Source of the DNA: Sphingomonas koreensis
GTDB taxonomy: Bacteria; Pseudomonadota; Alphaproteobacteria; Sphingomonadales; Sphingomonadaceae
NCBI GenBank assembly: GCA_006438735.1
Contig: RCZF01000006.1
Span: forward strand, 1-64,000
Length of the DNA: 64,000 bases
Direction: 5' to 3'
Every line of letters starts with the position of its first letter. The stretch's first letter is position 1. Positions 44,961 to 54,660 of the stretch are shown piece after piece. The position numbers and the translations under genes are program-made. A model generated the notes under the pieces. The model was not told where the DNA came from and ran no database searches. It saw only the letters and a list, made by a program, of their open reading frames with translations.

Positions 44961-44986
44961 CCGAGCGGTTGTTTCATCGCACCTGC

Positions 44987-45076
44987 CGTAATCCCCGCGA
45001 AGGCGGGGACCCATCTCGTATCCGTGCCGCATGCGGAACCCGTAGGAGATAGGTTCCCGCTTCCGCGGGAATGACG
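44987..45076. repeat. Palindromic repeat, family D
   Basis: CGTAATCCCCGCGAAGGCGGG to CCCGCTTCCGCGGGAATGACG, the same design as 27407-27494 and 59071-59159. It lies in the convergent gap between the peptidase and manC genes. Confidence 0.88.
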
Positions 45077-45136
45077 ATTTGAAAGGCGCTTATACGCGAA
45101 CGAGCGTCTGACGACCGTCGCGTGCTTGACCGCCCG

Positions 45137-46192
45137 CTATCGGTTCATCGCCTCGATCAGCTTCTTGACCTCCTGACTGCGGCCGCGCGGGACGATCAGG
45201 ATGTCGTTGCCGCTCGCCACGACGATCAGATCGCTGACGCCGGCGAGTGCGATGCGGGGGCCGTCGGTGCGGACCAGGCAGTTGCTGGTGTCGATCGTGA
45301 CGACCTCGCCGATGCAGGCATTGCCGCGATCGTCGAGCGCGGAGAGCGCATGGAGCGCGTCCCACGAGCCGACGTCGCTCCAGCCCATGCTGACCGGGGC
45401 GACGGCGACGCGCTCGGCTTTTTCCATCACCGCATAATCGATCGATTCGGCGGGGGAGGCCGCGAACGCTTCGGAATCGGGCATGATCCGCGCGCCGTGC
45501 CGCGTCGCCGCGTCCATTGCGCGCTGCGCGGCCGCCAGCATGTCGGGCGCATGGACCGACAGCGCGCCGAGATACATGTCGGCGCGGAACAGGAAGATGC
45601 CGCCGTTCCAGGCGTGCCGGCCGTCGGCGAGCATCGCCTCGGCGCGATCGAGGGGCGGTTTTTCGACGAAGCTGACGACGCGGTTGACGCCGGGCGCCAC
45701 GGGCTCGCCGACCTCGATCCAGCCGTAACCGGTCTCGGCCGCGTCGGGCGCGATGCCGAACGTCACCAGCCAGCCGTCATCGACCAGCGGCAGAGCCGCC
45801 GCGATGGCGGCGTGGAAAGCGGCTACGTCGGCGATCACGTGATCGGAGGGCATCACCAGCAGCGGCTCGGCTCCGCCGCCCGCCGCGATCGCCGCCAGCG
45901 CGATCGCCGGCGCGGTGTTGCGCGCAACGGGCTCGAGGATCAGCGCCTGCGCCTTGGCGGCGACCTGACCGAGTTGCGCCTCGACCTGATCGGCGTGCGC
46001 GGCGTTGGCAACGACGATCGGCGCGGCGAAGCGCGGATCGTCCGCGGTGCGCCGCGCGGTCAATTGCAGCATCGTTTCCTTGGCAGTGAGCGCGAGCAAT
46101 TGCTTGGGACTTTCCGGCCGCGACATCGGCCACAGCCGGGTGCCTGATCCCCCGGACAGGATCACGGGGATAATACGGGCCGATTCGGACAT
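45137..46192 (-). CDS. manC: Mannose-1-phosphate guanylyltransferase
   Basis: 351 residues. It makes GDP-mannose from mannose-1-phosphate and GTP. The nucleotidyltransferase signature VILSGGSGTRLWPMSRPESPKQLL is at the N-terminus, followed by MPSDHVIAD and the sugar-binding VVSFVEKPPLDRA. There is no C-terminal cupin isomerase domain, so it is the monofunctional form. It is divergent from the exopolysaccharide glycosyltransferase by 160 bases and probably feeds that pathway. Confidence 0.92.
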   Translation of the reverse strand: MSESARIIPVILSGGSGTRLWPMSRPESPKQLLALTAKETMLQLTARRTADDPRFAAPIVVANAAHADQVEAQLGQVAAKAQALILEPVARNTAPAIALAAIAAGGGAEPLLVMPSDHVIADVAAFHAAIAAALPLVDDGWLVTFGIAPDAAETGYGWIEVGEPVAPGVNRVVSFVEKPPLDRAEAMLADGRHAWNGGIFLFRADMYLGALSVHAPDMLAAAQRAMDAATRHGARIMPDSEAFAASPAESIDYAVMEKAERVAVAPVSMGWSDVGSWDALHALSALDDRGNACIGEVVTIDTSNCLVRTDGPRIALAGVSDLIVVASGNDILIVPRGRSQEVKKLIEAMNR

Positions 46193-46353
46193 CGATGCGC
46201 TCTCCTGTTTATGCCGCCGATGTAAGCGGTGTTCGCCAAATCCGCCACCAGCCCAATGTTTTCGCCGACGTTCAGGCTTTTTTTGTCAATTTCTGCGACA
46301 GGCGATGGCATGTCGGAAAACCTTACACTCGTCTGTCGAAACGGCGTCGCGCG

Positions 46354-47742
46354 GTGATCCGGCTGTTCAAACATTATGTGCCGAACGCCGTGCTGCTGCT
46401 CGGCCTGTTCGACATCATCGTGCTGCTGGTCGCGGCCGAGCTCGGCTGGACGATCCGCGCTGGCCAGATCGGCATGCTGGTCGAGCCGATCGCGACGCGC
46501 ATTCCACAGTTGGCGAGCTTTGCCGCCTGCCTCGAACTGGCAATGATCGCGGTGGGCGCTTACGGGGCGGATTCGCTCCAATCCTTGCGCTTCGCGACCG
46601 CGCGGCTGCTGGTCGCGGTGTCGCTCGGCACAATCTTCCTGAGCCTGATCTTCTTTCTGGTGCCGACGCTGACGTTCTGGCGATCGAACCTGCTGTACGC
46701 AATGGGGCTGGCGGCGGTGCTGCTGATCGGCCTGCGCATCTTGCTCGGCAAGACGCTCGGCAGCCAGATTTTCAAGCGCCGTGTCGTCGTGCTCGGCGCC
46801 GGGGCGCGGGCGGCGCGGCTTAAGGCGCTGGCGGCGACGCCGGGATCGGCGTTCGTCGTCGTCGGCTATGTCTCGATGAGCGAGGTCAATCGCGTCATTC
46901 CCGAGGCGATCAGCCGCGATGCGATCTACAATCTCGCCGATCACGTCGTGCTGCTCAACGCCAGCGAAGTGGTGCTGGCGCTCGAGGAGCGGCGCAACGC
47001 GCTGCCCCTGAAGGACCTGCTGCGGATCAAGACCACCGGCGTCCACGTCAACGAAATCTCGACCTTTCTGGAGCGCGAAACCGGTCGGGTCGATCTCGAC
47101 AGCGTCAATCCGTCGTGGCTGATCTTTTCCGACGGTTTTTCGTCGAGCCGGGTGCTGTCGAGCATGTTCAAGCGGCTGTTCGACATCGTTGCCAGCCTCA
47201 GCCTGCTGATCGTCACGCTGCCGCTGCTGGTGGTGACGGCGATCGCGGTGAAGCTGGAGAGCAAGGGCCCCGCCTTTTATCGGCAGCGTCGCGTCGGGCT
47301 CTACAATGTCGGCTTCGATTGCATCAAGTTACGCTCGATGCGGCAGGATGCCGAGATCGCCGGCCAGGCGGTGTGGGCGGCGGAGGACGATCCGCGCATC
47401 ACCCGCGTCGGACGGATCATCCGCAAGCTCCGCATCGACGAACTGCCGCAGACCTGGAGCGTGCTGAAAGGTGAAATGAGTTTCGTCGGCCCGCGCCCGG
47501 AGCGCCCGCAATTCGTCGATGATCTCGAGCAACAGCTGCCCTATTACGCCGAGCGTCATATGGTGAAGCCCGGCATCACCGGCTGGGCGCAGATCAACTA
47601 TCCTTACGGCGCGTCGATCGAAGATAGCCGTCAGAAACTCGAATACGACCTTTATTACGCCAAGAATTATTCGCCGTTCCTCGACCTGCTGATCCTGCTG
47701 CAGACGATCCGCGTCGTGCTGTGGCCGAGCGGAGCGCGCTAA
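46354..47742 (+). CDS. Exopolysaccharide priming glycosyltransferase (PEP-CTERM/XrtA-associated type)
   Basis: 462 residues from GTG 46354. Four or five N-terminal helices (AVLLLGLFDIIVLLVAAELG, LLVAVSLGTIFLSLIFFLV, LLYAMGLAAVLLIGLRILL) precede a Rossmann-like CoA-binding-type domain (RRVVVLGAGARAARL), and the C-terminal bacterial sugar transferase domain has FKRLFDIVASLSLLIVTLPLL, KLRSMRQDAE, LPQTWSVLKGEMSFVGPRPERP and MVKPGITGWAQIN. It transfers the first sugar phosphate to undecaprenyl phosphate. The gene order with prsK and prsR is typical of exosortase-linked polysaccharide loci, although no exosortase is in the window. Confidence 0.9.
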   Translation: MIRLFKHYVPNAVLLLGLFDIIVLLVAAELGWTIRAGQIGMLVEPIATRIPQLASFAACLELAMIAVGAYGADSLQSLRFATARLLVAVSLGTIFLSLIFFLVPTLTFWRSNLLYAMGLAAVLLIGLRILLGKTLGSQIFKRRVVVLGAGARAARLKALAATPGSAFVVVGYVSMSEVNRVIPEAISRDAIYNLADHVVLLNASEVVLALEERRNALPLKDLLRIKTTGVHVNEISTFLERETGRVDLDSVNPSWLIFSDGFSSSRVLSSMFKRLFDIVASLSLLIVTLPLLVVTAIAVKLESKGPAFYRQRRVGLYNVGFDCIKLRSMRQDAEIAGQAVWAAEDDPRITRVGRIIRKLRIDELPQTWSVLKGEMSFVGPRPERPQFVDDLEQQLPYYAERHMVKPGITGWAQINYPYGASIEDSRQKLEYDLYYAKNYSPFLDLLILLQTIRVVLWPSGAR

Positions 47743-47746
47743 GGCG

Positions 47747-49798
47747 ATGCTCGGGACCGTCACGCTCTGGGGTCACGCGCTGGCGGCGCTGCTGTTCGCC
47801 GTGCTGGCGGCGTCCGAGGCGCGCCGCGCCGGCGCCGCGCTGCCGCGGCTCGCCTTTACGCTGGCGTTGGGCTTTACGGCCTTGTGGGCGTTGGCGGTTG
47901 CCGGGCTCGACGCGCGCGATGTCGCGACGCGCATCGCCGAAAGCCTGCGCGACATCGGCTGGCTAGCCTTCATGTTCGCGCTGGTGCGGCGCGATCGCGG
48001 CGGGCCGCAGGCGATCGCGGTGACGCTGATCTACGGCGTGCTCGCGGTGATCGTGCTCGCCGCCACCGCGCTCGATCTGGCGGTCGGCGCGCCCGAGCCT
48101 GCGATCGCCGCGGCGTGGGTGCTGCGGATGATGGTCGCGGTCAGTGCGCTGGTGCTGGTGCATCATCTCTACGCCGGAGTGAACCCCAGCGCGCGGGGCG
48201 GCATCCGGCTGGTCGTCGCCGCGCTGGCGGTGATGTGGACGATCGATCTGGCGCTGTATGCGGCGGCCTATCTCAGCGGCGCCTGGCCCGGCGGCATCGT
48301 CGCCGTGCGTGGGCTGGCGATCGCGCTGCTCGCGCCGGTGTTGGCGGTCGCGGTGCACCGCAACGGCAATTGGTCGCTGCAGTTGTCGCGCACGGTGGCC
48401 TATCAATCGCTGTCGCTGGCGGGGATCGCGCTGTACATTCTGGCGATGCTGGTTGCGACCAGCCTGATCGCCGCGCTGGGCGGTGGCTACGCCCGGATCG
48501 TCCAGACCGCGTTCGTGTTCGGCACCACTGCGGCGATGCTGACGCTGCTGTCGACGCCGTGGCTGCGCGCCTGGACCAAGGTCAAGCTCGCCAAGCATGT
48601 GTTCCAGCATCGCTACGATTATCGCGCCGAATGGGCTCGCTTCACCGAAACGCTGGGCATGCCGGGCGAAGACGCCGCACCGCTCGAGGAGCGCATCGTC
48701 AAGGCGGTCGCCGACGTTACCGATTCGCCGGCGGGATTGTTGCTGACGCCGGACGATACCGGGCTGGGCCTTACGGCCTTATGGAATTGGGACGGTGGCG
48801 ATCTGCCGCGCGCTTCGGGCGATGCGCCGCTGGCCGGTTATCTGGGCGCCAGCGCCCGGATCATCGAGCTCGATGCGGTGCGCAGCAGCGCGGCCGAGCC
48901 GGCCGAACGCGCCGCCGTACCGCTGTGGCTGCTCGATCGGCCGAGCGCCTGGGTGATCGTTCCGCTCGTCCATTTCGGCACGCTGGCCGGGGTGATCGTG
49001 CTCGCCCGCCCGCCGGTCGACCGGGCGCTCGACTGGGAGGATTTCGATCTGCTCCGGATCGTCGGGCGGCAGGTGGCGAGCTATCTCGCCGAGGCGCGCA
49101 GCCATGCCGCGCTGGCCGATGCGCGGCGCTTCGACGAGTTCAACCGCCGCTTCGCCTTCATCATTCACGACATCAAGAATCTGGTGAGCCAATTGACCCT
49201 CGTCGCGCGCAACGCCGAGCGCCATGCCGATAACCCTGCGTTTCGCGCCGATATGGTCGCGACGTTGCAGGATTCGGCGAAGCGGATGAACGCGCTGCTG
49301 GCGCGGCTGTCGCAGCATCACGGCGGGCGCGCCGAGCCGCTTGCGCCGGTCGAGATCGGTAGCCTGTTGATCAAGCTCGCGGGGAGCCGGCGGCTGCAGC
49401 ATCCCATTGCGGCGGTCGGCGTGTGCTCGACGCCGGCGCTGGCCGATCCGGCACGACTCGAGCAATTACTCGGCCATCTCATCCAGAATGCGATCGAGGC
49501 GAGCCCGGCCGATCAGGTGGTGACGCTGGCGATGGGCGAGGAGCCGGGGCGCGTGACGATCGACGTGATCGATCACGGCTGCGGCATGTCCGCCGCGTTC
49601 GTGCGCGATCAGCTGTTCCGGCCGTTCGTGTCGTCGAAGCCCGGCGGCTTCGGCATCGGCGCGTTCGAGGCGCGCCAGCTTGCCGAGGCGATGGGCGGCA
49701 GCCTGAGCGTCGCCAGTCGTGAGGGCGAGGGGACGCGCTTTCGCGTCAGCCTGCCGATCGCCGCCAATCCCCGCGACGCATGGGGGCAAGCGGCATGA
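47747..49798 (+). CDS. prsK: PEP-CTERM system histidine kinase PrsK
   Basis: 683 residues. The N-terminal half is membrane-embedded with about eight helices (LAFTLALGFTALWALAVAG, VTLIYGVLAVIVLAATALDLA, GLAIALLAPVLAVAV). A GAF-like domain covers about residues 300-450, and the kinase core has the H-box FAFIIHDIKNLVSQLTLVARN, N-box LIQNAIEASP, DHGCGM and FGIGAFEARQLAEAMGG. The architecture and the neighbours identify PrsK, partner of PrsR. It signals in exopolysaccharide and PEP-CTERM control. Its stop overlaps the prsR ATG. Confidence 0.92.
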   Translation: MLGTVTLWGHALAALLFAVLAASEARRAGAALPRLAFTLALGFTALWALAVAGLDARDVATRIAESLRDIGWLAFMFALVRRDRGGPQAIAVTLIYGVLAVIVLAATALDLAVGAPEPAIAAAWVLRMMVAVSALVLVHHLYAGVNPSARGGIRLVVAALAVMWTIDLALYAAAYLSGAWPGGIVAVRGLAIALLAPVLAVAVHRNGNWSLQLSRTVAYQSLSLAGIALYILAMLVATSLIAALGGGYARIVQTAFVFGTTAAMLTLLSTPWLRAWTKVKLAKHVFQHRYDYRAEWARFTETLGMPGEDAAPLEERIVKAVADVTDSPAGLLLTPDDTGLGLTALWNWDGGDLPRASGDAPLAGYLGASARIIELDAVRSSAAEPAERAAVPLWLLDRPSAWVIVPLVHFGTLAGVIVLARPPVDRALDWEDFDLLRIVGRQVASYLAEARSHAALADARRFDEFNRRFAFIIHDIKNLVSQLTLVARNAERHADNPAFRADMVATLQDSAKRMNALLARLSQHHGGRAEPLAPVEIGSLLIKLAGSRRLQHPIAAVGVCSTPALADPARLEQLLGHLIQNAIEASPADQVVTLAMGEEPGRVTIDVIDHGCGMSAAFVRDQLFRPFVSSKPGGFGIGAFEARQLAEAMGGSLSVASREGEGTRFRVSLPIAANPRDAWGQAA

Positions 49799-51150
49799 GC
49801 GAGGCGAAGCGAAAATTGCTGATCGTCGAGGACGATCTTGGGCTGCAGCGGCAGTTGCGCTGGGCGTATGACGGCTATGAGGTGATCGTCGCCGCCGATC
49901 GAACCGAGGCGATCGAGAAGCTGCGCGCCGAGGAGCCCGATGTCGTCACGCTCGATCTCGGCCTGCCGCCCGATCCCGACGGCGTGACCGAAGGGTTCGC
50001 GACGCTCGCCGAGATCCTGTCGCTCAAGCCCGATACCAAGGTGATCGTCGCCTCCGGCCACGGCGCGCGCGACAGCGCCTTGAAGGCGATCGCCGACGGC
50101 GCATGGGATTTCTACAGCAAGCCGATCGATATCGACGCGCTCGGCCTGATCGTCGACCGCGCCTTCCACGTTCACGCGCTGGAGGCGGAGAACCGCCGGC
50201 TCGCCGCGGTCGGCGGCGACGATGCGGTGCTGGGCGGGATGATTACTGCTGCCCCCGAAATGCTCAAGGTGACGCGGACGATCGAGCGCGTCGCCGGCGC
50301 CGACGTTTCGGTGATGCTGCTCGGCGCGAGCGGCACCGGCAAGGAATTGCTCGCGCGCGGTCTGCACGATCTGTCGCCGCGCAAAGCCGGCGCGTTCGTG
50401 GCGATCAACTGCGCCGCGATTCCCGAGACGCTGCTCGAATCCGAACTGTTCGGGCATGAGAAAGGCGCGTTCACCGGCGCGGTCAAGACCACCGAGGGCA
50501 AGATCGAGCAGGCCGCCGGTGGCACCCTGTTCCTCGACGAAATCGGCGACGTGCCGCTGCCGCTGCAGGTCAAATTGCTGCGCTTCCTGCAAGAGCGTGT
50601 AATCGAGCGAATTGGCGGGCGGAGAGCGATTGCGGTCGACACGCGGATCGTCTGCGCGACGCATCAGGATCTCGACGCGATGGTCGCCGACGGACGCTTT
50701 CGCGAAGACCTCTATTACCGGCTCGCCGAGATCGTCGTGCGCATTCCTTCGCTGGCCGAGCGGCCGGGCGACGCCGGGCTGCTCGCGCGCCACTTCCTCG
50801 CCAAATACGCCCGGACGATGAACCCGCAGGTGACCGGCTTCGCGCCCGACGCGCGCGCCGCGATCGACGCCTGGGGATGGCCGGGCAACGTCCGCGAGCT
50901 CGAAAACCGCATCAAGCGCGCGGTGATCATGGCCGAGAATAAGGCGGTAACCGCTGCCGATCTCGATCTCGACGGCGGGGCGGACGATACCGTCATCAAC
51001 CTGAAGGCGGCGCGTGAACACGCCGATCGCCGCGCGATCCGCCACGCCCTGGCGCGCGCCGAGGGCAATATCTCGAGCACCGCCAAATTGCTCGGGATCA
51101 GCCGCCCGACGCTTTACGATCTGCTGAAATCCTATGACCTCCACGGCTGA
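49795..51150 (+). CDS. prsR: PEP-CTERM-box response regulator PrsR
   Basis: 451 residues from ATG 49795, overlapping the prsK stop as ATGA. The receiver domain has LLIVEDDLG and VTLDLGLPPDPDG. The sigma-54 AAA domain has Walker A GASGTGKEL, ESELFGHEKGAFTGA (the GAFTGA loop contacting sigma-54) and GTLFLDEIGDVPL. A Fis-type helix-turn-helix ends it (GNISSTAKLLGISRPTLYDLL). It should activate sigma-54 promoters of the PEP-CTERM regulon. Confidence 0.93.
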   Translation: MSEAKRKLLIVEDDLGLQRQLRWAYDGYEVIVAADRTEAIEKLRAEEPDVVTLDLGLPPDPDGVTEGFATLAEILSLKPDTKVIVASGHGARDSALKAIADGAWDFYSKPIDIDALGLIVDRAFHVHALEAENRRLAAVGGDDAVLGGMITAAPEMLKVTRTIERVAGADVSVMLLGASGTGKELLARGLHDLSPRKAGAFVAINCAAIPETLLESELFGHEKGAFTGAVKTTEGKIEQAAGGTLFLDEIGDVPLPLQVKLLRFLQERVIERIGGRRAIAVDTRIVCATHQDLDAMVADGRFREDLYYRLAEIVVRIPSLAERPGDAGLLARHFLAKYARTMNPQVTGFAPDARAAIDAWGWPGNVRELENRIKRAVIMAENKAVTAADLDLDGGADDTVINLKAAREHADRRAIRHALARAEGNISSTAKLLGISRPTLYDLLKSYDLHG

Positions 51151-53155
51151 GCGGGCCGGCCCGCGCAAGCAATGGGTGCGGCGTCGTCGGCGTCGCGTGC
51201 GCTTGTCCATCGATCGGCGCTGGCTGTGGTGGGGCGGCGGCATCGTCGCGGCGGTGCTGGCCGCGATCACGATCGCGCTGGCGGTGCGGCATTGGCGCGA
51301 CGCGCCCGATCCGGCGCGCGCGCGCGGCGATCTGATCGCCAGTCTCGCCGATTACCGCGCCGGCAATATCAGTGCCGCGCGCACCGCGGCGGCGCGGGCG
51401 ACGCGCAACGATCCCGATTGGGGGCTGGCGCACGCGCTGCTCGCCCGGCTCGATCTCGCCGGTAATGACGGCGCGGCGGGCGAAGCCGAGATCGACCGCG
51501 CGGTGACCGCCGGCTTCGATCCGGCGCGCGCGCATCATCTCTATGCCGAGGCTTGGCTGCTGCAGGGCGACAGCGACAAGGCGATCGCCGAAGCGCGCCG
51601 CGCGCTGCCGCGCTATGCCGGTTATGCGACGCGGGTGACGGCGCGGGCGATGGCGGCGGGCGGCGATCTGCCGGGGGGACGCGCCACGCTCGAAACGCTG
51701 CTCGCGGCCGATCCCGATGACGCCGCCGGCTGGCGCGATCTCGCCGATCTGCGGTTGCAATCGGGCGACAGCGCCGGCGCGATCGCGGCGATCGGCCGCG
51801 CGCTGGCGATTGCCCCAAAAGACGCGCCGTCGCTGACGCTCAAGGGCGAGCTGGTCCGCGCGCAATATGGGCTGGCCGCCGCGTTGCCGTGGTTCGAGGC
51901 GGCGCTGAAGACCGATCCGGGTGACGCCGATGCGTTGCTCGATGCGGCGGCAACGCTGGGCGATCTCGGCCGCTATCAGGACATGCTCGACAGGACGCGT
52001 CGCGCGCTGGCGGCGCGGCCGGATAGCGCGCAAGCCTATTATCTCCAGGCGGTGCTGGCGGCGCGCGCCGGTCGCTACGATCTCGCGCGCGATCTGATGC
52101 AGCGCACCGATGGCCAGCTTGACGAGATGCCGGGCGCACTGCTGCTCGGCGGGATGCTCGATTATCAGGGCGGGGCGGACGAACAGGCGATCGGCGAATG
52201 GCGCGAGCTGGTCGACGCGCAGCCGATGAACGTCGCCGCGCGGCGGTTGCTCGGCGCGGCGCTGTTGCGCTCGGGCGACGCCAACGGCGCGCTCGATGCG
52301 CTGCGGCCGCTGGCGCTGCGCGGCGATGCCGACAGTTACACGCTGACGCTGGTCGCGCGCGCGTTCGAAGCCGCCGGCAAGCGCGATTGGGCGGCGCGGT
52401 ATCTCGATCGCGCGGCCGATCCGCTGCGGCCGTCACCGCAGCCGTTCGGCAGCGACGACAGTCTCACCACGCTGTCCGCGGCGGCTGACGCTGCGCCGCG
52501 CGATCCGGTCGCGGGGCTCGGCTATATCCGCGGGCTGCTCGATGCCGGCAACGCCAGCGCCGCGCTCGCCCGGGCGCAAGCGCTGGCCACTGCCGCGCCG
52601 GGATCGCCCGATGCGCTGCTCGTGCTCGGCGACACCTTCTGGGCGATGAACCGCCCAGCCGATGCGGCGGCGGCCTATGCCCGCGCCGCCAATCTGCGCT
52701 TCGACGAGCCGGTGATGCTGCGGCTGGTCGATGCGCTCGATCGATCGGGGCGGCGCGCCGAGGCGCAACGGGCGCTGACGCTGTTCCTGTCGCAGAACCC
52801 GGCGGACGTGCCCGCGCGCCGCCTGGCCGCGCATTGGCAGATCGCGGCAGGCGATTGGCACGCGGCGATCGCGACGCTGCAGGGCTTGCGCGGAAGCGTT
52901 GGGAACCGCGATGCGGCGCTGCTCGCCGAGCTCGGCTATGCCTATGCGGGCGCGGGCGATGCAGCGACCGGCAAGGTCTATGCCGCGGCCGCCTACCGGC
53001 TCGCGCCGATGAACCCGGCGACGGCGGACGCCTATGGCTGGGCGCTGCTTGCGGCAGGCGATCGCGACGGTGCAAGGCAGCTGCTGACCAAGGCGGCAAG
53101 CCTGGCGCCGGCCGACGCGCAGATACGATCGCATCTCGCCGCCGCTCAGCGATAA
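51134..53155 (+). CDS. TPR-repeat membrane protein of the PrsKR operon
   Basis: 673 residues. A basic N-terminus (RRRRRRVRLSIDRRW) and one helix (WGGGIVAAVLAAITIALAV) anchor a long periplasmic array of tetratricopeptide repeats, e.g. ARAHHLYAEAWLLQGDSDKAIAEARRAL and GWRDLADLRLQSGDSAGAIAAIGRAL. It is related in place to the PEP-CTERM TPR protein PrsT but lacks a lipobox. Its first 17 bases overlap the prsR 3' end, so it is cotranscribed. It probably scaffolds polysaccharide or protein export. Confidence 0.8.
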   Translation: MTSTAERAGPRKQWVRRRRRRVRLSIDRRWLWWGGGIVAAVLAAITIALAVRHWRDAPDPARARGDLIASLADYRAGNISAARTAAARATRNDPDWGLAHALLARLDLAGNDGAAGEAEIDRAVTAGFDPARAHHLYAEAWLLQGDSDKAIAEARRALPRYAGYATRVTARAMAAGGDLPGGRATLETLLAADPDDAAGWRDLADLRLQSGDSAGAIAAIGRALAIAPKDAPSLTLKGELVRAQYGLAAALPWFEAALKTDPGDADALLDAAATLGDLGRYQDMLDRTRRALAARPDSAQAYYLQAVLAARAGRYDLARDLMQRTDGQLDEMPGALLLGGMLDYQGGADEQAIGEWRELVDAQPMNVAARRLLGAALLRSGDANGALDALRPLALRGDADSYTLTLVARAFEAAGKRDWAARYLDRAADPLRPSPQPFGSDDSLTTLSAAADAAPRDPVAGLGYIRGLLDAGNASAALARAQALATAAPGSPDALLVLGDTFWAMNRPADAAAAYARAANLRFDEPVMLRLVDALDRSGRRAEAQRALTLFLSQNPADVPARRLAAHWQIAAGDWHAAIATLQGLRGSVGNRDAALLAELGYAYAGAGDAATGKVYAAAAYRLAPMNPATADAYGWALLAAGDRDGARQLLTKAASLAPADAQIRSHLAAAQR

Positions 53156-53206
53156 TCGCAGCGGCGGGCGTTTTCTTCAGGCGATCGATCGGGTAGGACA
53201 GCCTCC

Positions 53207-54061
53207 ATGTCCGATCCGCTCGACCGTATCGCCGCCGCGCTCGATCGTCTCGCGCCGCCGGCGCACGACGCCGCCGATCCGCTGACGCATCCCGCTTATG
53301 TCTGGCGCGGCGACGGACTGGGCGCGGCGCGGCATTTTGCGCCGCTGCCGCTCGACATGCTCCACGGCATCGATCGGCAGAAGGCGGCGCTGGTCGCCAA
53401 TCTCGACCGGCTGGCGGCCGGCCATGCAGCACAGGACGTTTTGCTGTGGGGCTCGCGCGGCACGGGCAAGTCGGCCTTGGTGAAAAGCGCGATCGCGGCG
53501 GTACAGGCACGCGGCGGCGACATTGCCTTGGTCGAACTGGTCGGCGCGCGGCTCGACAGCCTGCCGGCCTTGTTCGACGCGATCGCGCCGGTGAAACGCG
53601 CGTTTGCGTTGTTCATCGACGATCTCGGCTTCGACGCGGCGGGCGATGCGCGCGCGCTCCGCTCGATGCTCGAAGGCGGCGCCGAGGCGCGGCCGGCGAA
53701 CGCGCGGCTGCTCGTCACCTCGAACCGCCGCCACCTGGTGCCGCGCGACATCGCCGAGCAGGGTTTTGCGGCGAACAGTAGCTTGCCGGGGGCAAGCTAC
53801 AGCCGCGAAACCGCGATCAACCCGCGCGACGCGGTCGACGATCACCTCGCACTGGCCGATCGTTTCGGGCTCAGCCTGGGCTTCCACGTCGTCGATCAGG
53901 ACGGCTATCTGGCGATCGTGCGCGGTTACGCCGAAGCGCACGACCTGACGTTCGATCCGCACGAGGCCCTGGAATGGGCCACCCGCCGAGGCAGCCGATC
54001 GGGCCGCGTCGCCTGGCAATATCTAGTCGATTTGGCGGGACGATCGGGCAAGTCGGTTTAG
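53207..54061 (+). CDS. DUF815-family AAA ATPase
   Basis: 284 residues. Walker A is GSRGTGKSALVK, Walker B ALFIDDLGFD, and sensor-1 LLVTSNRRHLVPR, with the rest of the AAA core (DQDGYLAIVRGYAEAHDLTF). The DUF815 family has no settled function; members may be DnaA- or RarA-like helpers. It is monocistronic, 51 bases after the TPR gene, and ends overlapping the toxin gene convergently by four bases. Confidence 0.9.
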   Translation: MSDPLDRIAAALDRLAPPAHDAADPLTHPAYVWRGDGLGAARHFAPLPLDMLHGIDRQKAALVANLDRLAAGHAAQDVLLWGSRGTGKSALVKSAIAAVQARGGDIALVELVGARLDSLPALFDAIAPVKRAFALFIDDLGFDAAGDARALRSMLEGGAEARPANARLLVTSNRRHLVPRDIAEQGFAANSSLPGASYSRETAINPRDAVDDHLALADRFGLSLGFHVVDQDGYLAIVRGYAEAHDLTFDPHEALEWATRRGSRSGRVAWQYLVDLAGRSGKSV

Positions 54062-54360
54062 GGACGGTCTGGTTGCAGGTCGATCTCTGGCAAATGTCGC
54101 GCGCCGTGGATAATGCGGACGATCTCAACGCTATCGCCGATCCGGTGAAGAACGACGTAGCCACCAACCGAAAGACCGCGAATGCCCGGCGCAATGTCGT
54201 CGCGGGGCGGGGCGCTCATCGGATAGTCGCGGAGGCGCAGGATCGCGACGCGTAGACGATCGATCAATCGGTTGGCGGCCGGCTCGTTTTCGATCGCGAT
54301 GTTGAGGAAGATTTCGAATAGGTCGTCGTTGGCCCGCGGCAGATAGACGATCCGCATCAT
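54058..54360 (-). CDS. parE: ParE/RelE-type toxin
   Basis: 100 residues beginning MMRIVYLPRANDDLFEIFLNIA, the RelE/ParE fold with its N-terminal helices and closing strands (YVVLHRIGDSVEIVRIIHGARHL). ParE toxins poison gyrase; RelE-like ones cut mRNA, and the family alone does not separate them. The ATG overlaps the antitoxin stop (ATGA), the canonical antitoxin-first order. Confidence 0.87.
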   Translation of the reverse strand: MMRIVYLPRANDDLFEIFLNIAIENEPAANRLIDRLRVAILRLRDYPMSAPPRDDIAPGIRGLSVGGYVVLHRIGDSVEIVRIIHGARHLPEIDLQPDRP

Positions 54361-54644
54361 TCAGCAGCGCGCAGTTTCGCCAGCCGCGCCAACCCGCGTC
54401 GCTTGACGTCCTCGAACCAAGCGTCGGTCAATTCCTGGGGTTCGCCGCTGGCCAGCCCTTCCTCCCACAATTGCCTGAGCCGCATCGATTCGGCGCGATC
54501 GGCGTCGCGGCCGCGGCGCCAGACGCGTAGCGCCTCGCGGATCACTTCGCTGGTGCTGGCATAGTCGCCGCTGGCAACCGCGCCGTCGACTTCGGCGGCG
54601 AGTTCCTCGGTCAGTGCGATACTCAGTTTCCGGACGGCACCCAT
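54357..54644 (-). CDS. parD: ParD-type antitoxin
   Basis: 95 residues from ATG 54644, with AAGGAG seven bases upstream; a longer frame to 54680 has none. The N-terminal ribbon-helix-helix KLSIALTEELAAEVDGAVAS-GDYASTSEVIREALRVW is ParD-like, followed by a toxin-binding tail. It represses its own promoter through the palindrome at 54661-54687. Confidence 0.9.
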   Translation of the reverse strand: MGAVRKLSIALTEELAAEVDGAVASGDYASTSEVIREALRVWRRGRDADRAESMRLRQLWEEGLASGEPQELTDAWFEDVKRRGLARLAKLRAAE

Positions 54645-54660
54645 TGTAGCTCTCCTTGCG

